From CANGYM01 sp044372405 (lineage in GTDB: Bacteria; Pseudomonadota; Alphaproteobacteria; JAJTHO01; CANGYM01), in assembly GCA_044372405.1 (NCBI GenBank), contig JBILRW010000011.1:1-37178 (forward strand): a DNA stretch of 37,178 bases. The letters run 5' to 3'. The notes beneath the pieces are model-generated. The model made no database searches and was not told the origin of the DNA. It worked only from the letters and a program-made list of their open reading frames with translations. The position numbers and the translations under genes are program-made. This document shows positions 16,432 through 24,754 of the stretch, one piece after another; the stretch's first letter is position 1; each line of letters begins with the position of its first letter.

Positions 16432-17256
16432 ATGAAGCCCTTTGTAAAACCCTCTATCATTCCTGGATTTGGCCTGGCGCTGGGGTTTACGCTGTTGTCC
16501 CTAACACTGATTGTGCTGTTGCCGCTTTCGGGATTGTTTATCAAAACCGCCACGCTGACCTGGCCAGAATTTTGGGGAACCATTACGGATCCCCGGGTTT
16601 TGCATGCGTATTACATTACGGTGAGTACGGCCCTGGTGGCGGCACTGATCAATATGGTTTTTGGGCTGATTGTGGCCTGGGTGTTGGTGCGGTATGATTT
16701 TCCCCTTAAGTCCCTGTTTGATGCCATGGTGGATTTGCCCTTTGCCCTGCCCACGGCGGTGGCGGGGATTGCCTTAACGGCCCTATATGCGCCGGGGGGA
16801 TGGATTGGGCGTTTTCTGCCGTTTCAGGTGGCCTTTACCCCGCTGGGGATCACCATCGCGCTGATTTTTATTGGGCTACCCTTTGTTGTGCGCACGGTTC
16901 AGCCGGTGCTGGAGGACATGGAGCGGGAATGGGAAGAGGCCGCCACCAGCCTGGGGGCCAATCGTTTGCAGGTGTTTCGGTATGTTATTTTGCCCCATAT
17001 TACGCCGGCGCTGATGACCGGTTTTGCCATGGCCTTTGCCCGGGCCCTGGGGGAGTATGGATCGGTGATTTTCATTGCCGGTAACATGCCCATGGTGTCG
17101 GAGATTGTCCCCCTGCTGATTGTCATTAAGCTGGAACAATATGATTATGCCGGCGCGACGGCTTTGGCGCTGGTGATGCTGACGTTTTCCTTTTGTATGC
17201 TGCTGGCCATTAATGTGTTGCAAAAATGGGGTCAAACCCGGGCGTTTCGGGGATAA
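16432..17256 (+). CDS. cysT: Sulfate/thiosulfate ABC transporter permease CysT
   Basis: A 274-residue inner-membrane permease with about six hydrophobic segments. The coupling-loop (EAA) motif EEAATSLGANRLQVFRYVILPHITPALMTG binds the ATPase, and ARALGEYGSVIFIAGNMP is diagnostic of the CysT/CysU group. An AGGA ribosome site is 11 bases before the ATG. It heads the cysT-cysW-cysA operon, with five bases to the next start. A periplasmic sulfate-binding protein gene (sbp/cysP) is not present in this cluster. Confidence 0.93.
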   Translation: MKPFVKPSIIPGFGLALGFTLLSLTLIVLLPLSGLFIKTATLTWPEFWGTITDPRVLHAYYITVSTALVAALINMVFGLIVAWVLVRYDFPLKSLFDAMVDLPFALPTAVAGIALTALYAPGGWIGRFLPFQVAFTPLGITIALIFIGLPFVVRTVQPVLEDMEREWEEAATSLGANRLQVFRYVILPHITPALMTGFAMAFARALGEYGSVIFIAGNMPMVSEIVPLLIVIKLEQYDYAGATALALVMLTFSFCMLLAINVLQKWGQTRAFRG

Positions 17257-17261
17257 GGATT

Positions 17262-18092
17262 ATGCCAGAATCGTTTTCTTCTTCTTTAGATGAATCCCGT
17301 TGGTTACGCTTTACCCTGGTGGCCATAGCCCTGGGGTTTTTGGGCCTGGTTGTGGGTCTGCCTGTGGTGACGGTTTTTGTTGAGGCCCTGCGCAAGGGCT
17401 TTGCGGCCTATGCTGAGGGGATTATGGACCCCTACGCCCTATCGGCCATTCGTTTAACCCTGCTGGTGGCTGCCATTGCGGTGCCGGTGAATATGGTGTT
17501 TGGGGTCGCCGCCAGTTGGGCCATTACGAAGTTTGACTTTAGGGGCAAGCGGTTTCTGGTCACCCTGATTGATCTGCCGTTTTCTGTATCTCCGGTGATT
17601 TCAGGGATGATTTATGTCTTGTTGTTCGGGGTTCATACGGCCCTGGGATCCTGGTTGATTGATAACAATATTGAGATTTTGTTTGCCGTGCCGGGTCTGG
17701 TCATTGCGACGATTTTTGTGACGTTTCCCTTTGTGGCTCGCGAGCTGATCCCGCTGATGGAGGAACAAGGCACGGAAGAGGAAGAGGCCGCGCTGCTGCT
17801 GGGCGCCAGTGGCTGGCAGACGTTTTTTCAGGTGACGCTACCCAACATCAAATGGGGGTTGCTGTATGGCGTTTTGCTGTGTAACGCCCGGGCCATGGGG
17901 GAATTTGGCGCCGTTTCCGTGGTTTCCGGACACATTAAGGGCGAAACCAACACCATTCCCCTGCACGTTGAGATTTTGTATAACGAATACAATTTTGTGG
18001 CGGCGTTTGCCGTGGCATCTTTATTAACCCTGTTGGCCCTGGTCACGCTGATCCTCAAGCGGATCGTTCAGGCCAAAACAGGCCATCATTAA
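17262..18092 (+). CDS. cysW: Sulfate ABC transporter permease CysW
   Basis: A 276-residue second permease subunit. The EAA motif is EEEAALLLGASGWQTFFQVTLPNIKWGLLYG, and NARAMGEFGAVSVVSGHIKGETNTIPLHVEILYNEY is the CysW signature. ATG at 17262 is chosen over an upstream in-frame codon that overlaps cysT, because AAGGAT directly precedes it. It pairs with CysT to form the membrane channel; cysA starts nine bases after its stop. Confidence 0.94.
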   Translation: MPESFSSSLDESRWLRFTLVAIALGFLGLVVGLPVVTVFVEALRKGFAAYAEGIMDPYALSAIRLTLLVAAIAVPVNMVFGVAASWAITKFDFRGKRFLVTLIDLPFSVSPVISGMIYVLLFGVHTALGSWLIDNNIEILFAVPGLVIATIFVTFPFVARELIPLMEEQGTEEEEAALLLGASGWQTFFQVTLPNIKWGLLYGVLLCNARAMGEFGAVSVVSGHIKGETNTIPLHVEILYNEYNFVAAFAVASLLTLLALVTLILKRIVQAKTGHH

Positions 18093-18101
18093 GGATCGTT
18101 T

Positions 18102-19289
18102 ATGACCATTCATGCGCGCAATGTTAATAAGCGTTTTGGGGACTTCATCGCCCTAAAAGACGTGAATTTAGAGGTAAAAACCGGGGAGCTGGTGGCGCTG
18201 TTAGGACCATCAGGTTCCGGCAAAACAACCTTGCTGCGGATCATTGCGGGCCTGGAATTTGCTGATACGGGCACGGTGTATCTGGATGGGGATCCCATGC
18301 ACGATAAAGACGTTCGGGATCGCGGCGTGGGCTTTGTGTTTCAGCATTATGCGTTGTTTAAACATATGACGGTGTTTCAAAACGTGGCCTTTGGCCTGCG
18401 CGTGCGTCCCAAGGACACCCGTCCCAGTGACGAGGAAATCCGGGATAAAGTCATGAAGCTGCTGTGTCTGGTGCATCTGGATGCCTTTCATGATCGTTAT
18501 CCCCACCAATTGTCGGGGGGACAGCGGCAACGGGTGGCGTTGGCCCGGGCCCTGGCTGTTGAGCCCAAAGTGCTGCTGCTGGATGAGCCCTTTGGGGCGC
18601 TGGATGCGAAAATCCGGAAGGAACTCCGCCGCTGGATGCGCCGTCTGCATGATGAAATGCACATCACCAGCCTGTTTGTCACCCACGATCAGGAAGAGGC
18701 CATGGAGGTCTCTGACCGTATCGTGGTCATGAGCCACGGCAGGATTGAGCAAACCGGAACCCCGACAGAGGTCTGGAAACAGCCCAAAAACGCCTTTGTC
18801 TATGATTTTTTGGGCAACTATAACGAATTTGATGGCTGGAAAGACGACCACGGCCTGGTCCATTTGGCGGAAACCGATATTATCGAGGTTGCCCTGCCCC
18901 AGGATACCCGGAAAGTCGGCGGTTGGCTGGGCCGTTATCCCGAATTTTCCAGCCTGGTGGGACGCGTACTGCCGGGATTTGGGGATACAGAGCCCACCGC
19001 CACATCCGTCAAAAAAAAGAGCATCCGCCGCCCCGCCGGCGGGACCCCCGTGAAAATTTACGCCCGTCCCCACGAAATGTGGGTCACCAAAACCCCCGAT
19101 AAGGACCACGAATACATCGCCGCCAAAGTGGTTCACATCAATCCCGCCGGATCCTTAATCAAACTGGAACTGGAACGCCTGGGGGGGCAATTCTTACAGG
19201 TTGAAGTCCCCCAAAGTGTTATCGATGATTATCATATCCTAAAAGGCGACACCCTGTACGTTCGGCCCACCCAGACACGGGTGTTTTAA
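18102..19289 (+). CDS. cysA: Sulfate ABC transporter ATPase CysA
   Basis: A 395-residue ATP-binding subunit. The nucleotide domain shows Walker A GPSGSGKTT, the Q-loop FVFQHYALF, the signature LSGGQRQRVALARAL, Walker B VLLLDEPFGALD and the switch His in VTHDQEEAMEVSDR. The C-terminal part (about 240-395) is the regulatory domain of this subfamily; it contains a longer, basic linker (VKKKSIRRPAGG) than usual. AGGAT precedes the start. Sulfate uptake would feed cysteine formation, and the window also encodes glutathione synthesis (gshA), but no sulfate-reduction genes. Confidence 0.95.
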   Translation: MTIHARNVNKRFGDFIALKDVNLEVKTGELVALLGPSGSGKTTLLRIIAGLEFADTGTVYLDGDPMHDKDVRDRGVGFVFQHYALFKHMTVFQNVAFGLRVRPKDTRPSDEEIRDKVMKLLCLVHLDAFHDRYPHQLSGGQRQRVALARALAVEPKVLLLDEPFGALDAKIRKELRRWMRRLHDEMHITSLFVTHDQEEAMEVSDRIVVMSHGRIEQTGTPTEVWKQPKNAFVYDFLGNYNEFDGWKDDHGLVHLAETDIIEVALPQDTRKVGGWLGRYPEFSSLVGRVLPGFGDTEPTATSVKKKSIRRPAGGTPVKIYARPHEMWVTKTPDKDHEYIAAKVVHINPAGSLIKLELERLGGQFLQVEVPQSVIDDYHILKGDTLYVRPTQTRVF

Positions 19290-19305
19290 AAGATGTTTTA
19301 ACCTA

Positions 19306-19335
19306 TTGACAGCTTTGGGTATATGCGTCTAACTA
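19306..19335 (+). promoter_or_regulatory. Promoter of tRNA-Val
   Basis: TTGACA at 19306-19311 and TAACTA at 19330-19335 with an 18-base spacer, 17 bases before the mature tRNA. Confidence 0.6.
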
Positions 19336-19352
19336 CGGGTTATTCTTTTTTG

Positions 19353-19427
19353 GGGCGTATAGCTCAGGGGTAGAGCGCTACGTTGACATCGTAGAGGTCC
19401 GTGGTTCGAGACCACGTACGCCCACCA
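19353..19427 (+). tRNA. tRNA-Val (anticodon GAC)
   Basis: A 75-base cloverleaf. The acceptor stem GGGCGTA pairs with TACGCCC, the D stem GCTC with GAGC, and the anticodon stem CTACG with CGTAG around loop TTGACAT (anticodon GAC). The T stem CGTGG pairs with CCACG around TTCGAGA. The 3' CCA is encoded. It has its own upstream promoter and no clear terminator. Confidence 0.97.
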
Positions 19428-19570
19428 TAAAAATCAATGACTTAGACAAAACATCATCATAACAAAAACCCCGTGTGCTACCTATGTGCTCCTTTTGGCG
19501 TGGCCCATTTTATGTAACTCCCCAGCCCCCCCAGGGCGATTTAATTGTCTACTAAATTAATGTTTTTTCC

Positions 19571-19612
19571 TCATCCCGGACCAGCAGCGAAGCAAGCGCC
19601 GAGCCGGGATTA
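19571..19612. repeat. Palindromic repeat, CCGGACCAGCG type
   Basis: TCATCCCGGACCAGCAGCG ... AAGCAAGCGCCGAGCCGGGATT. The same family occurs in opposite orientation at 26503-26543. The remaining non-coding stretch from 19428 to 19713 holds no gene that I can recognise. Confidence 0.6.
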
Positions 19613-19713
19613 TGAAAAAACAAGGAAGAAGTCAAGAAATGTGCAGAGGTCACGAAGGGGAGGATTGTTCTGATGATCAGGGTAACGAGACGAACGAATC
19701 GTCCTCTCCGGCG

Positions 19714-20094
19714 CTACTTCACCACCGACACCGCCATGTTGGGATTGGCAGGATTCACGATCAATTCCCGGCGGGCGGGCGAGATCAGGACATCCATATC
19801 CTCCATGGGGACCGCCCCCAGCAGGACCTCATCCCCCAACATCAACGCCCCGACATAGCATTGCCGGTTGGCAAACGCGACGGTTACGGGCCCCACATAG
19901 GGAACGCGGTGAACAGACCCATCGGCAATACGGGCTTCGCGATACTCTAATGTTTCGAGTTGTAATTGGGATACCACATGGGGCGGCAAACACAGATGCA
20001 AAGCCCCCGTGTCCACCAAAGCGGAAACACTGATGGGACGCAGGGCCGCCTCTCGGGGATTGCTCAGGGTAAGGGGGGCATAAACAAGGCCCAT
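19714..20094 (-). CDS. Clan AA (retropepsin-like) aspartic protease
   Basis: A 126-residue single-domain protein with the retropepsin catalytic loop ALVDTGALHLCLP near residue 25, a following strand pattern (LETLEYREARIADGSVHRVPYVGPVTVAF) and a second loop LLGAVPMEDMDVLI, all usual for the small bacterial clan AA aspartic protease family. Such proteins act as homodimers with one DTG from each chain. ATG at 20094 has AGAGG about six bases upstream and avoids an unlikely N-terminal extension. Its substrate is unknown. It stands alone between tRNA-Val and pdhB, on the opposite strand from both. Confidence 0.8.
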   Translation of the reverse strand: MGLVYAPLTLSNPREAALRPISVSALVDTGALHLCLPPHVVSQLQLETLEYREARIADGSVHRVPYVGPVTVAFANRQCYVGALMLGDEVLLGAVPMEDMDVLISPARRELIVNPANPNMAVSVVK

Positions 20095-20256
20095 GGAAAC
20101 CTCTTTCAAAAACACTCCCTCGAGTTTTCCACGAGGAACCCAAAAAATCAAAGGAAATGTGCAGGGATGTAAGTGTTCGACACCCTTGCCCGCTTTGACA
20201 GGGAGTGATACAACGTCTTCAGGTTTTTTTAAAGACGACCAAAGACGAGTTTTTCT

Positions 20257-21603
20257 ATGCCCACACCTCTTCTGATGCCCGCCCTTTCCCCCACCATGAC
20301 GGAGGGCAATTTGGCCCGCTGGCTAAAGGCCGAGGGGGACACGGTTCGCGCCGGGGATATTCTGGCCGAAATTGAAACCGACAAAGCCACCATGGAGGTT
20401 GAGGCCGTTGACGAAGGGATCTTGGGGAAAATCCTGGTGCCTGCGGGCACGGAGGGCGTGGCTGTGAATACCACCATTGCTTTGTTGTTAAACGAGGGCG
20501 AAGACGCTTCGGCACTGGCGGGGGCGGTATCCTCTGCGGCGGCGCCTGTTGCTGCGGCGGCAGAGCCGGTTTTTGCCGCATCGGCGCCCGCCATTATCTC
20601 GGTGGGGGACGACCCTGACTTCGGCGAAACCAGGCCCCTGACGGTGCGGGAGGCCCTGCGTGATGCCATGCTGGAGGAAATGCGCCGTGATGACACCGTT
20701 TTTGTCATGGGGGAAGAGGTCGCCGAGTACCAGGGGGCCTATAAAGTCACCCAAGGGTTGCTGGATGCCTTTGGTCCGCTGCGCGTCATTGATACACCCA
20801 TTACAGAACACGGCTTTGCCGGCCTGGCGGTGGGCGCGGCGTTTATGAAATTGCGGCCCGTTGTTGAATTTATGACCTTTAACTTTGCCATGCAGGCCAT
20901 GGACCAGATTATTAACTCCGCCGCCAAGACCCTGTACATGTCCGGCGGGCAGATGGGATGCCCCATTGTGTTTCGGGGGCCCAACGGCGCGGCGTCCCGC
21001 GTGGGGGCCCAGCATTCCCAGTGTTACGCCAGTTGGTACGCCCATTGCCCGGGCCTGAAGGTCATTGCCCCCTATAGCGCGGCGGATTGTAAAGGGCTGC
21101 TGAAGGCCGCCATTCGGGACCCCAACCCGGTGATTTTCCTGGAAAATGAAATCACCTACGGCATGACCTTTGATGTGCCCATATCCGAGGATTTCATTCT
21201 GCCCATCGGAAAAGCCAAAATCGTGCGTCCCGGAAAGGATGTGACCATTACGGCGTTTTCCCTGATGGTCAAACATGCCCTGAGCGCCGCGGAAGAGCTG
21301 GCCAAAGAGGGCATTGACGCGGAGGTTATTGACCTGCGGACCCTGCGGCCCCTGGATACTGAAACCATTGTGGCGTCGGTGAAAAAAACCAACCGTTTGG
21401 TCAGCGTGGAAGAAGGCTGGCCCTATGCCGGTATTGGGTCCGAACTGGCGGCGCAAATCATGGAACTGGCCTTTGATGATCTGGATGCGCCGGTACTCCG
21501 CGTGACGGGAAAAGATGTCCCCCTACCCTATGCCGCCAACCTGGAACGCCTGGCCCTACCCCAAATTGCCGATATTGTGGCGGCGGTGCGGGGGGTCAGG
21601 TGA
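20257..21603 (+). CDS. pdhB: Pyruvate dehydrogenase E1 beta subunit with N-terminal lipoyl domain
   Basis: A 448-residue chain. Residues 1-80 are a lipoyl domain with the modified lysine K43 in EIETDKATMEVEA. An Ala-rich linker (about 85-120) joins it to the E1-beta catalytic part (from about 127: LTVREALRDAMLEEMRRDDTVFVMGEEVAEYQGAYKVT). E1-beta with a fused lipoyl domain is known from several alphaproteobacteria. The subunit binds the diphosphate side of thiamine diphosphate in the alpha2-beta2 enzyme. It lies 6.6 kb from pdhA and on the other strand. pdhC (E2) and lpd (E3) are not in the window. No strong ribosome site precedes the ATG. Confidence 0.97.
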   Translation: MPTPLLMPALSPTMTEGNLARWLKAEGDTVRAGDILAEIETDKATMEVEAVDEGILGKILVPAGTEGVAVNTTIALLLNEGEDASALAGAVSSAAAPVAAAAEPVFAASAPAIISVGDDPDFGETRPLTVREALRDAMLEEMRRDDTVFVMGEEVAEYQGAYKVTQGLLDAFGPLRVIDTPITEHGFAGLAVGAAFMKLRPVVEFMTFNFAMQAMDQIINSAAKTLYMSGGQMGCPIVFRGPNGAASRVGAQHSQCYASWYAHCPGLKVIAPYSAADCKGLLKAAIRDPNPVIFLENEITYGMTFDVPISEDFILPIGKAKIVRPGKDVTITAFSLMVKHALSAAEELAKEGIDAEVIDLRTLRPLDTETIVASVKKTNRLVSVEEGWPYAGIGSELAAQIMELAFDDLDAPVLRVTGKDVPLPYAANLERLALPQIADIVAAVRGVR

Positions 21604-21631
21604 CGGGTAACAGGTGACGGGTGACAGGTGT
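21597..21631. repeat. Heptamer array at the end of pdhB
   Basis: About five imperfect copies of the CAGGTGA/CGGGTGA heptamer overlap the last codons of pdhB and continue for about 28 bases beyond the stop. They match the array upstream of pdhA (13736-13792) in sequence and strand. Confidence 0.65.
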
Positions 21632-21726
21632 CCGGGTTTTGCTCTTCTCGGTGACTGAAAATGCCCCTAATAAACGTCACGACGGTGGCCAATTTTTACA
21701 AGGGCACTTCTAAAAACCCCCCATAT

Positions 21727-21795
21727 GTCATCCCCGCGCAGGCGGGGATCCATAAGTCATTGAAAAGAATGGATCCCCGCTTTCGCGGGGATGAC
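21727..21795. repeat. Palindromic repeat, GTCATCCCCGCG family
   Basis: GTCATCCCCGCGCAGGCGGGG and CCCCGCTTTCGCGGGGATGAC face each other around GATCCATAAGTCATTGAAAAG-like centre sequence, forming a nested hairpin of about 69 bases. It begins 34 bases downstream of the antitoxin-like gene at 21827-22033. Confidence 0.8.
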
Positions 21796-21826
21796 ACGGT
21801 TGTTAGGGTGCCCACAACATCACGAC

Positions 21827-22033
21827 TCATCCATCCAAACGGCTGCGGACTTCCTCTAGCGTAAACACGGGGTTGCCTTCGGCCAGACGACGGCGAATTT
21901 CGATGATGTCTTCGCAATCCTGAAGGTAGGCCAGCAGGGCTTCACTGAGCATTTCATCTTCTTTTTTGTTCAGCTGGGCGGCAACGTCTGAAAAACGGGC
22001 CCGAAGAACAGGCGTAACCTCAAAGGGTAACAT
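21827..22033 (-). CDS. Small antitoxin-like protein (ribbon-helix-helix type)
   Basis: A 68-residue protein with the outline of a ribbon-helix-helix antitoxin: an N-terminal strand (MLPFEVTPVLRARF), two helices (DVAAQLNKKEDEMLSEALLAYLQDCED) and a C-terminal tail (IRRRLAEGNPVFTLEEVRSRLDG) like the toxin-binding tails of RelB/ParD-type antitoxins. The ribosome site AGGAGGAG is very strong. An ATG overlaps the stop codon (ATGA at 21830-21827), the classic arrangement for a downstream toxin, but that frame is only 11 codons (MSRDVVGTLTT) before it enters the palindromic repeat at 21727-21795. No toxin is visible, so this is probably an orphan antitoxin. Confidence 0.6.
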   Translation of the reverse strand: MLPFEVTPVLRARFSDVAAQLNKKEDEMLSEALLAYLQDCEDIIEIRRRLAEGNPVFTLEEVRSRLDG

Positions 22034-22120
22034 CGGAATCTCCTCCTATTGTCTTTAAAAGAGTGTACACCAAAAACAAAAAAATGTCACGGTTTTGTTG
22101 ATTTTTTGGGGAAAATCCCC

Positions 22121-23125
22121 CTACCGTCTCAACTGCACCAAAATAGGCGGGGTTAGGGTGGCGCTGGGGCTATCCTCCATCATCACCTGGTGGATGCGGT
22201 CGATGGCGGTTTGGTTCAGCTTCACGCCCACGGCCCAGGTATCGCCGTTTTGCCATTCGCGCTGACTGGAAACCACGCCCACCATGGCAAAGGTGTCATA
22301 GACCGGGTCATAGGCGAAAATCGGCCCGCCGGAGGTCCCCTCAAAGGACAAAGCGCCGTGTTCGAACTGATTGCCTTTTCCGGGAGATTCGGCGTTTCGG
22401 TAAGATAACGTTGTGCTGCGGTAAAGTTTACCGTCTTCCCCCGATGGCGGTTTGACGGGATATCCGGCGACGGTGAGGGCCATGGCCGAGCGGGCATCCC
22501 CCGGGTGAAAATGGGCATCGGTGACCAGGGCCACGGGGACGCTGCCCCAGCTTTTCCAAAAGGTATCGGCGTAGGGGGCGGATTCCAAATGCACCAGGGC
22601 CACATCTTCGTTGTTGTCCAACGCCGGACCGGAAGAGTGCATATATTCAACGGATTTAATCGCCACGGGCTGATAAGGCAGCTGCGCCCCATTGCGGGCG
22701 GCAAAAAATTTGCCCTCTTGGTAATAGCCCTGTTCAGGATCATAAAAACAATGGGCGGCGGTGAGAACCACCTTGGGCGCAATCATGGTGCCCGTGCATC
22801 CGTTAAATTGACCGACACCAAAGCGAATTTGCAGCTGCCCCACATACAACCAGGGATACGCCAGGGTATCCTGGACGGGGTCCATCACGGGAACTTTGGG
22901 GGTTTTTTCGGTCTGTAACACAGGGCCCATGTCACCGTAGCGGGCCTGATCCTGATAGGTGCCCTCCGCCCCCTGATAGGCCTGAAGCAGGGCACTGCGC
23001 AGCGGCGTGTCCAGTTGAATGGATAAAGGCTGTGGCTGCGACTGCGACTGCGGATCCGCGGCCAGCGCAAAGGACCCTTGCGTCAAAAGACAAAGCACCG
23101 TAAAAAAAAGACTCTTGGGGCGCAT
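22121..23125 (-). CDS. Secreted trypsin-like serine protease
   Basis: A 334-residue exported protease of the chymotrypsin fold. A signal peptide ends near ALA-AD (about residue 23), followed by a Gln/Ser-rich stretch. The catalytic triad is visible as His in VVLTAAHCFYD, Asp in NNEDVALVHLE and Ser in FEGTSGGPIFAYD. The spacing and the GTSGGP form resemble the V8/glutamyl-endopeptidase-like branch rather than trypsin itself. ATG at 23125 places the basic residues and hydrophobic core of the signal correctly; an upstream TTG at 23152 would lengthen it without benefit. In a host-associated bacterium it could act on host or periplasmic proteins, but nothing here shows a substrate. Confidence 0.85.
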   Translation of the reverse strand: MRPKSLFFTVLCLLTQGSFALAADPQSQSQPQPLSIQLDTPLRSALLQAYQGAEGTYQDQARYGDMGPVLQTEKTPKVPVMDPVQDTLAYPWLYVGQLQIRFGVGQFNGCTGTMIAPKVVLTAAHCFYDPEQGYYQEGKFFAARNGAQLPYQPVAIKSVEYMHSSGPALDNNEDVALVHLESAPYADTFWKSWGSVPVALVTDAHFHPGDARSAMALTVAGYPVKPPSGEDGKLYRSTTLSYRNAESPGKGNQFEHGALSFEGTSGGPIFAYDPVYDTFAMVGVVSSQREWQNGDTWAVGVKLNQTAIDRIHQVMMEDSPSATLTPPILVQLRR

Positions 23126-23190
23126 AAGGCAACTGTGTTTCTTTACCCCCAAAGATAAATCATGTTTATGTAAAAAGCAAAGATTTTCCC

Positions 23191-23862
23191 ATGCCCCTTA
23201 TTCTTCTACGTCATGGTCAAAGTGTCTGGAACCTGGAAAACCGGTTTACGGGATGGGTGGATGTGGATTTAACGGATCAGGGCCGAAATGAGGCCCAAAA
23301 AGCCGGTCAAGATTTGAAAGCCGCAGGCATTACCCCCCATGTGGTGTTTGTGTCCCCATTAAAACGGGCCAAGGAAACCTGTCGTTTGGTGCTGTCTGAA
23401 TTATCATCCCCCATCGTTCCCCAGGAATCCGCCGAAATGATTGAGCGTTTTTATGGCGGGCTGACAGGGCTGAATAAACAAGAAACCGCCGATACTTACG
23501 GGGCCGATCAGGTGCATGTCTGGCGGCGCAGTTATGATCAGGCCCCGCCCGCCTTGACCAAAAGCCACGATCACCACCCGGATAACAATCCGTTGTTTCA
23601 GCATTTTCCCTTTACCCTGCCTGGCACCGAAAGTTTAAAGGACGTGGTGAGTCGTGTGGATCCGTTTTATCGGAATATCCTGTTGCCCCTGCTGAATCAA
23701 AACAAAACGGTGTTGATTGTGGCCCATGGCAACAGTATTCGGGCGCTGATTAAGGTCATGGGCCCCCTGTCCGATGCCGATATTGAATCTGTGGAAATTC
23801 CCACCGGTCGGCCCGTGGTCATGACGCCCAAGGGGGCGGGATGGGCTTGGGGGTTGATTTAG
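23191..23862 (+). CDS. gpmA: 2,3-bisphosphoglycerate-dependent phosphoglycerate mutase
   Basis: A 223-residue glycolytic mutase interconverting 3- and 2-phosphoglycerate. The phospho-histidine motif LLRHGQSVWNLENRFTGWVDVDLT is at the N terminus, with SPLKRAKET, the active-site Glu region MIERFYGGLTGLNKQET, VWRRSYD, LPGTESLKDV and the second His in IVAHGNSIRALI. All catalytic elements are present. It is shorter than the E. coli enzyme (250 residues), as is common in alphaproteobacteria. It is transcribed alone, divergent from the protease gene at 22121-23125. Confidence 0.96.
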   Translation: MPLILLRHGQSVWNLENRFTGWVDVDLTDQGRNEAQKAGQDLKAAGITPHVVFVSPLKRAKETCRLVLSELSSPIVPQESAEMIERFYGGLTGLNKQETADTYGADQVHVWRRSYDQAPPALTKSHDHHPDNNPLFQHFPFTLPGTESLKDVVSRVDPFYRNILLPLLNQNKTVLIVAHGNSIRALIKVMGPLSDADIESVEIPTGRPVVMTPKGAGWAWGLI

Positions 23863-23984
23863 GGGGGTGCCTATCTTCGCTTTCAGTAAACCGTGTCATG
23901 GTCGCCAAAGTCTACGGCCTCTACGGTGGTAATGTGCCCTTTGTCATTAAACTGCACACAAGAAACTTTAGGCGGATGCGCCCC

Positions 23985-24512
23985 CTATCCCCGCCAGATG
24001 CGGCGCAGGGTATTGTCTTTTAAAATAAGGTGATGGTACAGCGCCGCAGCCACGTGGGCCGCCAGCAAAATCATAAACGCGTTGGCGCCAACGCCGTGGA
24101 TGGTTTCAAACAGCTCTTTGCATTCAGGATTGGCCGAAACTAAATTTGGCAACACAAACAGCCCATAAAATGAAACGGGATACCCGGCGGCTGAGGACAT
24201 GCCCCAGCCACTGATGGGCATGATAAACATAATGGCATACAGGCCAAAATGCACCCATCGGGCGGCCGTGGCCTGCCAGGGCTTTAACGACGCTGCAAAA
24301 GCCGGTACCGCGTGGGAAAAACGCCACAACACCCGAAACGCCGCCAGGGCCAGAATCAAAATCCCTGTGGCCTTGTGCAGGGTGTAAACGGTACCTTTCA
24401 GGGCGGGATCCTCAATATCCTCCATCACCAAACCGGCGGCCAGCATCAAGATCAGCAAAAGTCCCATAATCCAATGCAACGCACGGGCGGTGGGGGTGTA
24501 GGACACAGACAT
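23985..24512 (-). CDS. Cytochrome b561 family membrane protein
   Basis: A 175-residue four-helix inner-membrane cytochrome b561. Haem-binding His residues are expected in ALHWIMGLLLILML, TLHKATGILIL, WVHFGLYAIMFIMPISGWGMSSA and VAALYHHLIL. The family usually passes electrons between the quinone pool and a periplasmic acceptor. Of two nearby ATG codons (24518 and 24512), the second is preferred because AGGAT lies seven bases before it. No partner gene such as a YceI-like protein is adjacent. Confidence 0.9.
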   Translation of the reverse strand: MSVSYTPTARALHWIMGLLLILMLAAGLVMEDIEDPALKGTVYTLHKATGILILALAAFRVLWRFSHAVPAFAASLKPWQATAARWVHFGLYAIMFIMPISGWGMSSAAGYPVSFYGLFVLPNLVSANPECKELFETIHGVGANAFMILLAAHVAAALYHHLILKDNTLRRIWRG

Positions 24513-24636
24513 AGGCATATCCTGATGATGAAACAGTTGCGTCAACGGTGCGCTGAAAAATGGACCATGGTATGACCGTAACCGAATGCGGGGTTTTGTT
24601 CAAAGGGTTTTTGAAAGGGGTTTTTGTAAAGCCCTC

Positions 24637-24729
24637 GTCATCAATTGCGAGCCCAGCGAAGCAATCCAGAAAGGCTAAAACTCCCAGAAACCCTGGATTG
24701 CCACGCCTCCTACGGAGGCTCGCAATGAC
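24637..24729. repeat. Palindromic element, GTCATTGCGAG family, copy 4
   Basis: Contains GCGAAGCAATCCAGAAAGGC and CTGGATTGCCACGCC, ending AGGCTCGCAATGACG. The left end has a small insertion (GTCATCAATTGCGAG). It starts 26 bases after the stop of the NlpD-like gene on that strand and may act as its transcript end. It is nearly identical to copy 5 on the other side of that gene. Confidence 0.85.
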
Positions 24730-24754
24730 GTTTTGGGTAAATCCCGAAAAAAAG

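Noticed and set aside
20488..21456. 322-codon minus-strand frame, and similar long antisense frames at 18210-19136 and 2894-3619
   Set aside because: They are antisense to pdhB, cysA and malate synthase respectively. The sense frames have full catalytic motifs; the antisense ones have none.
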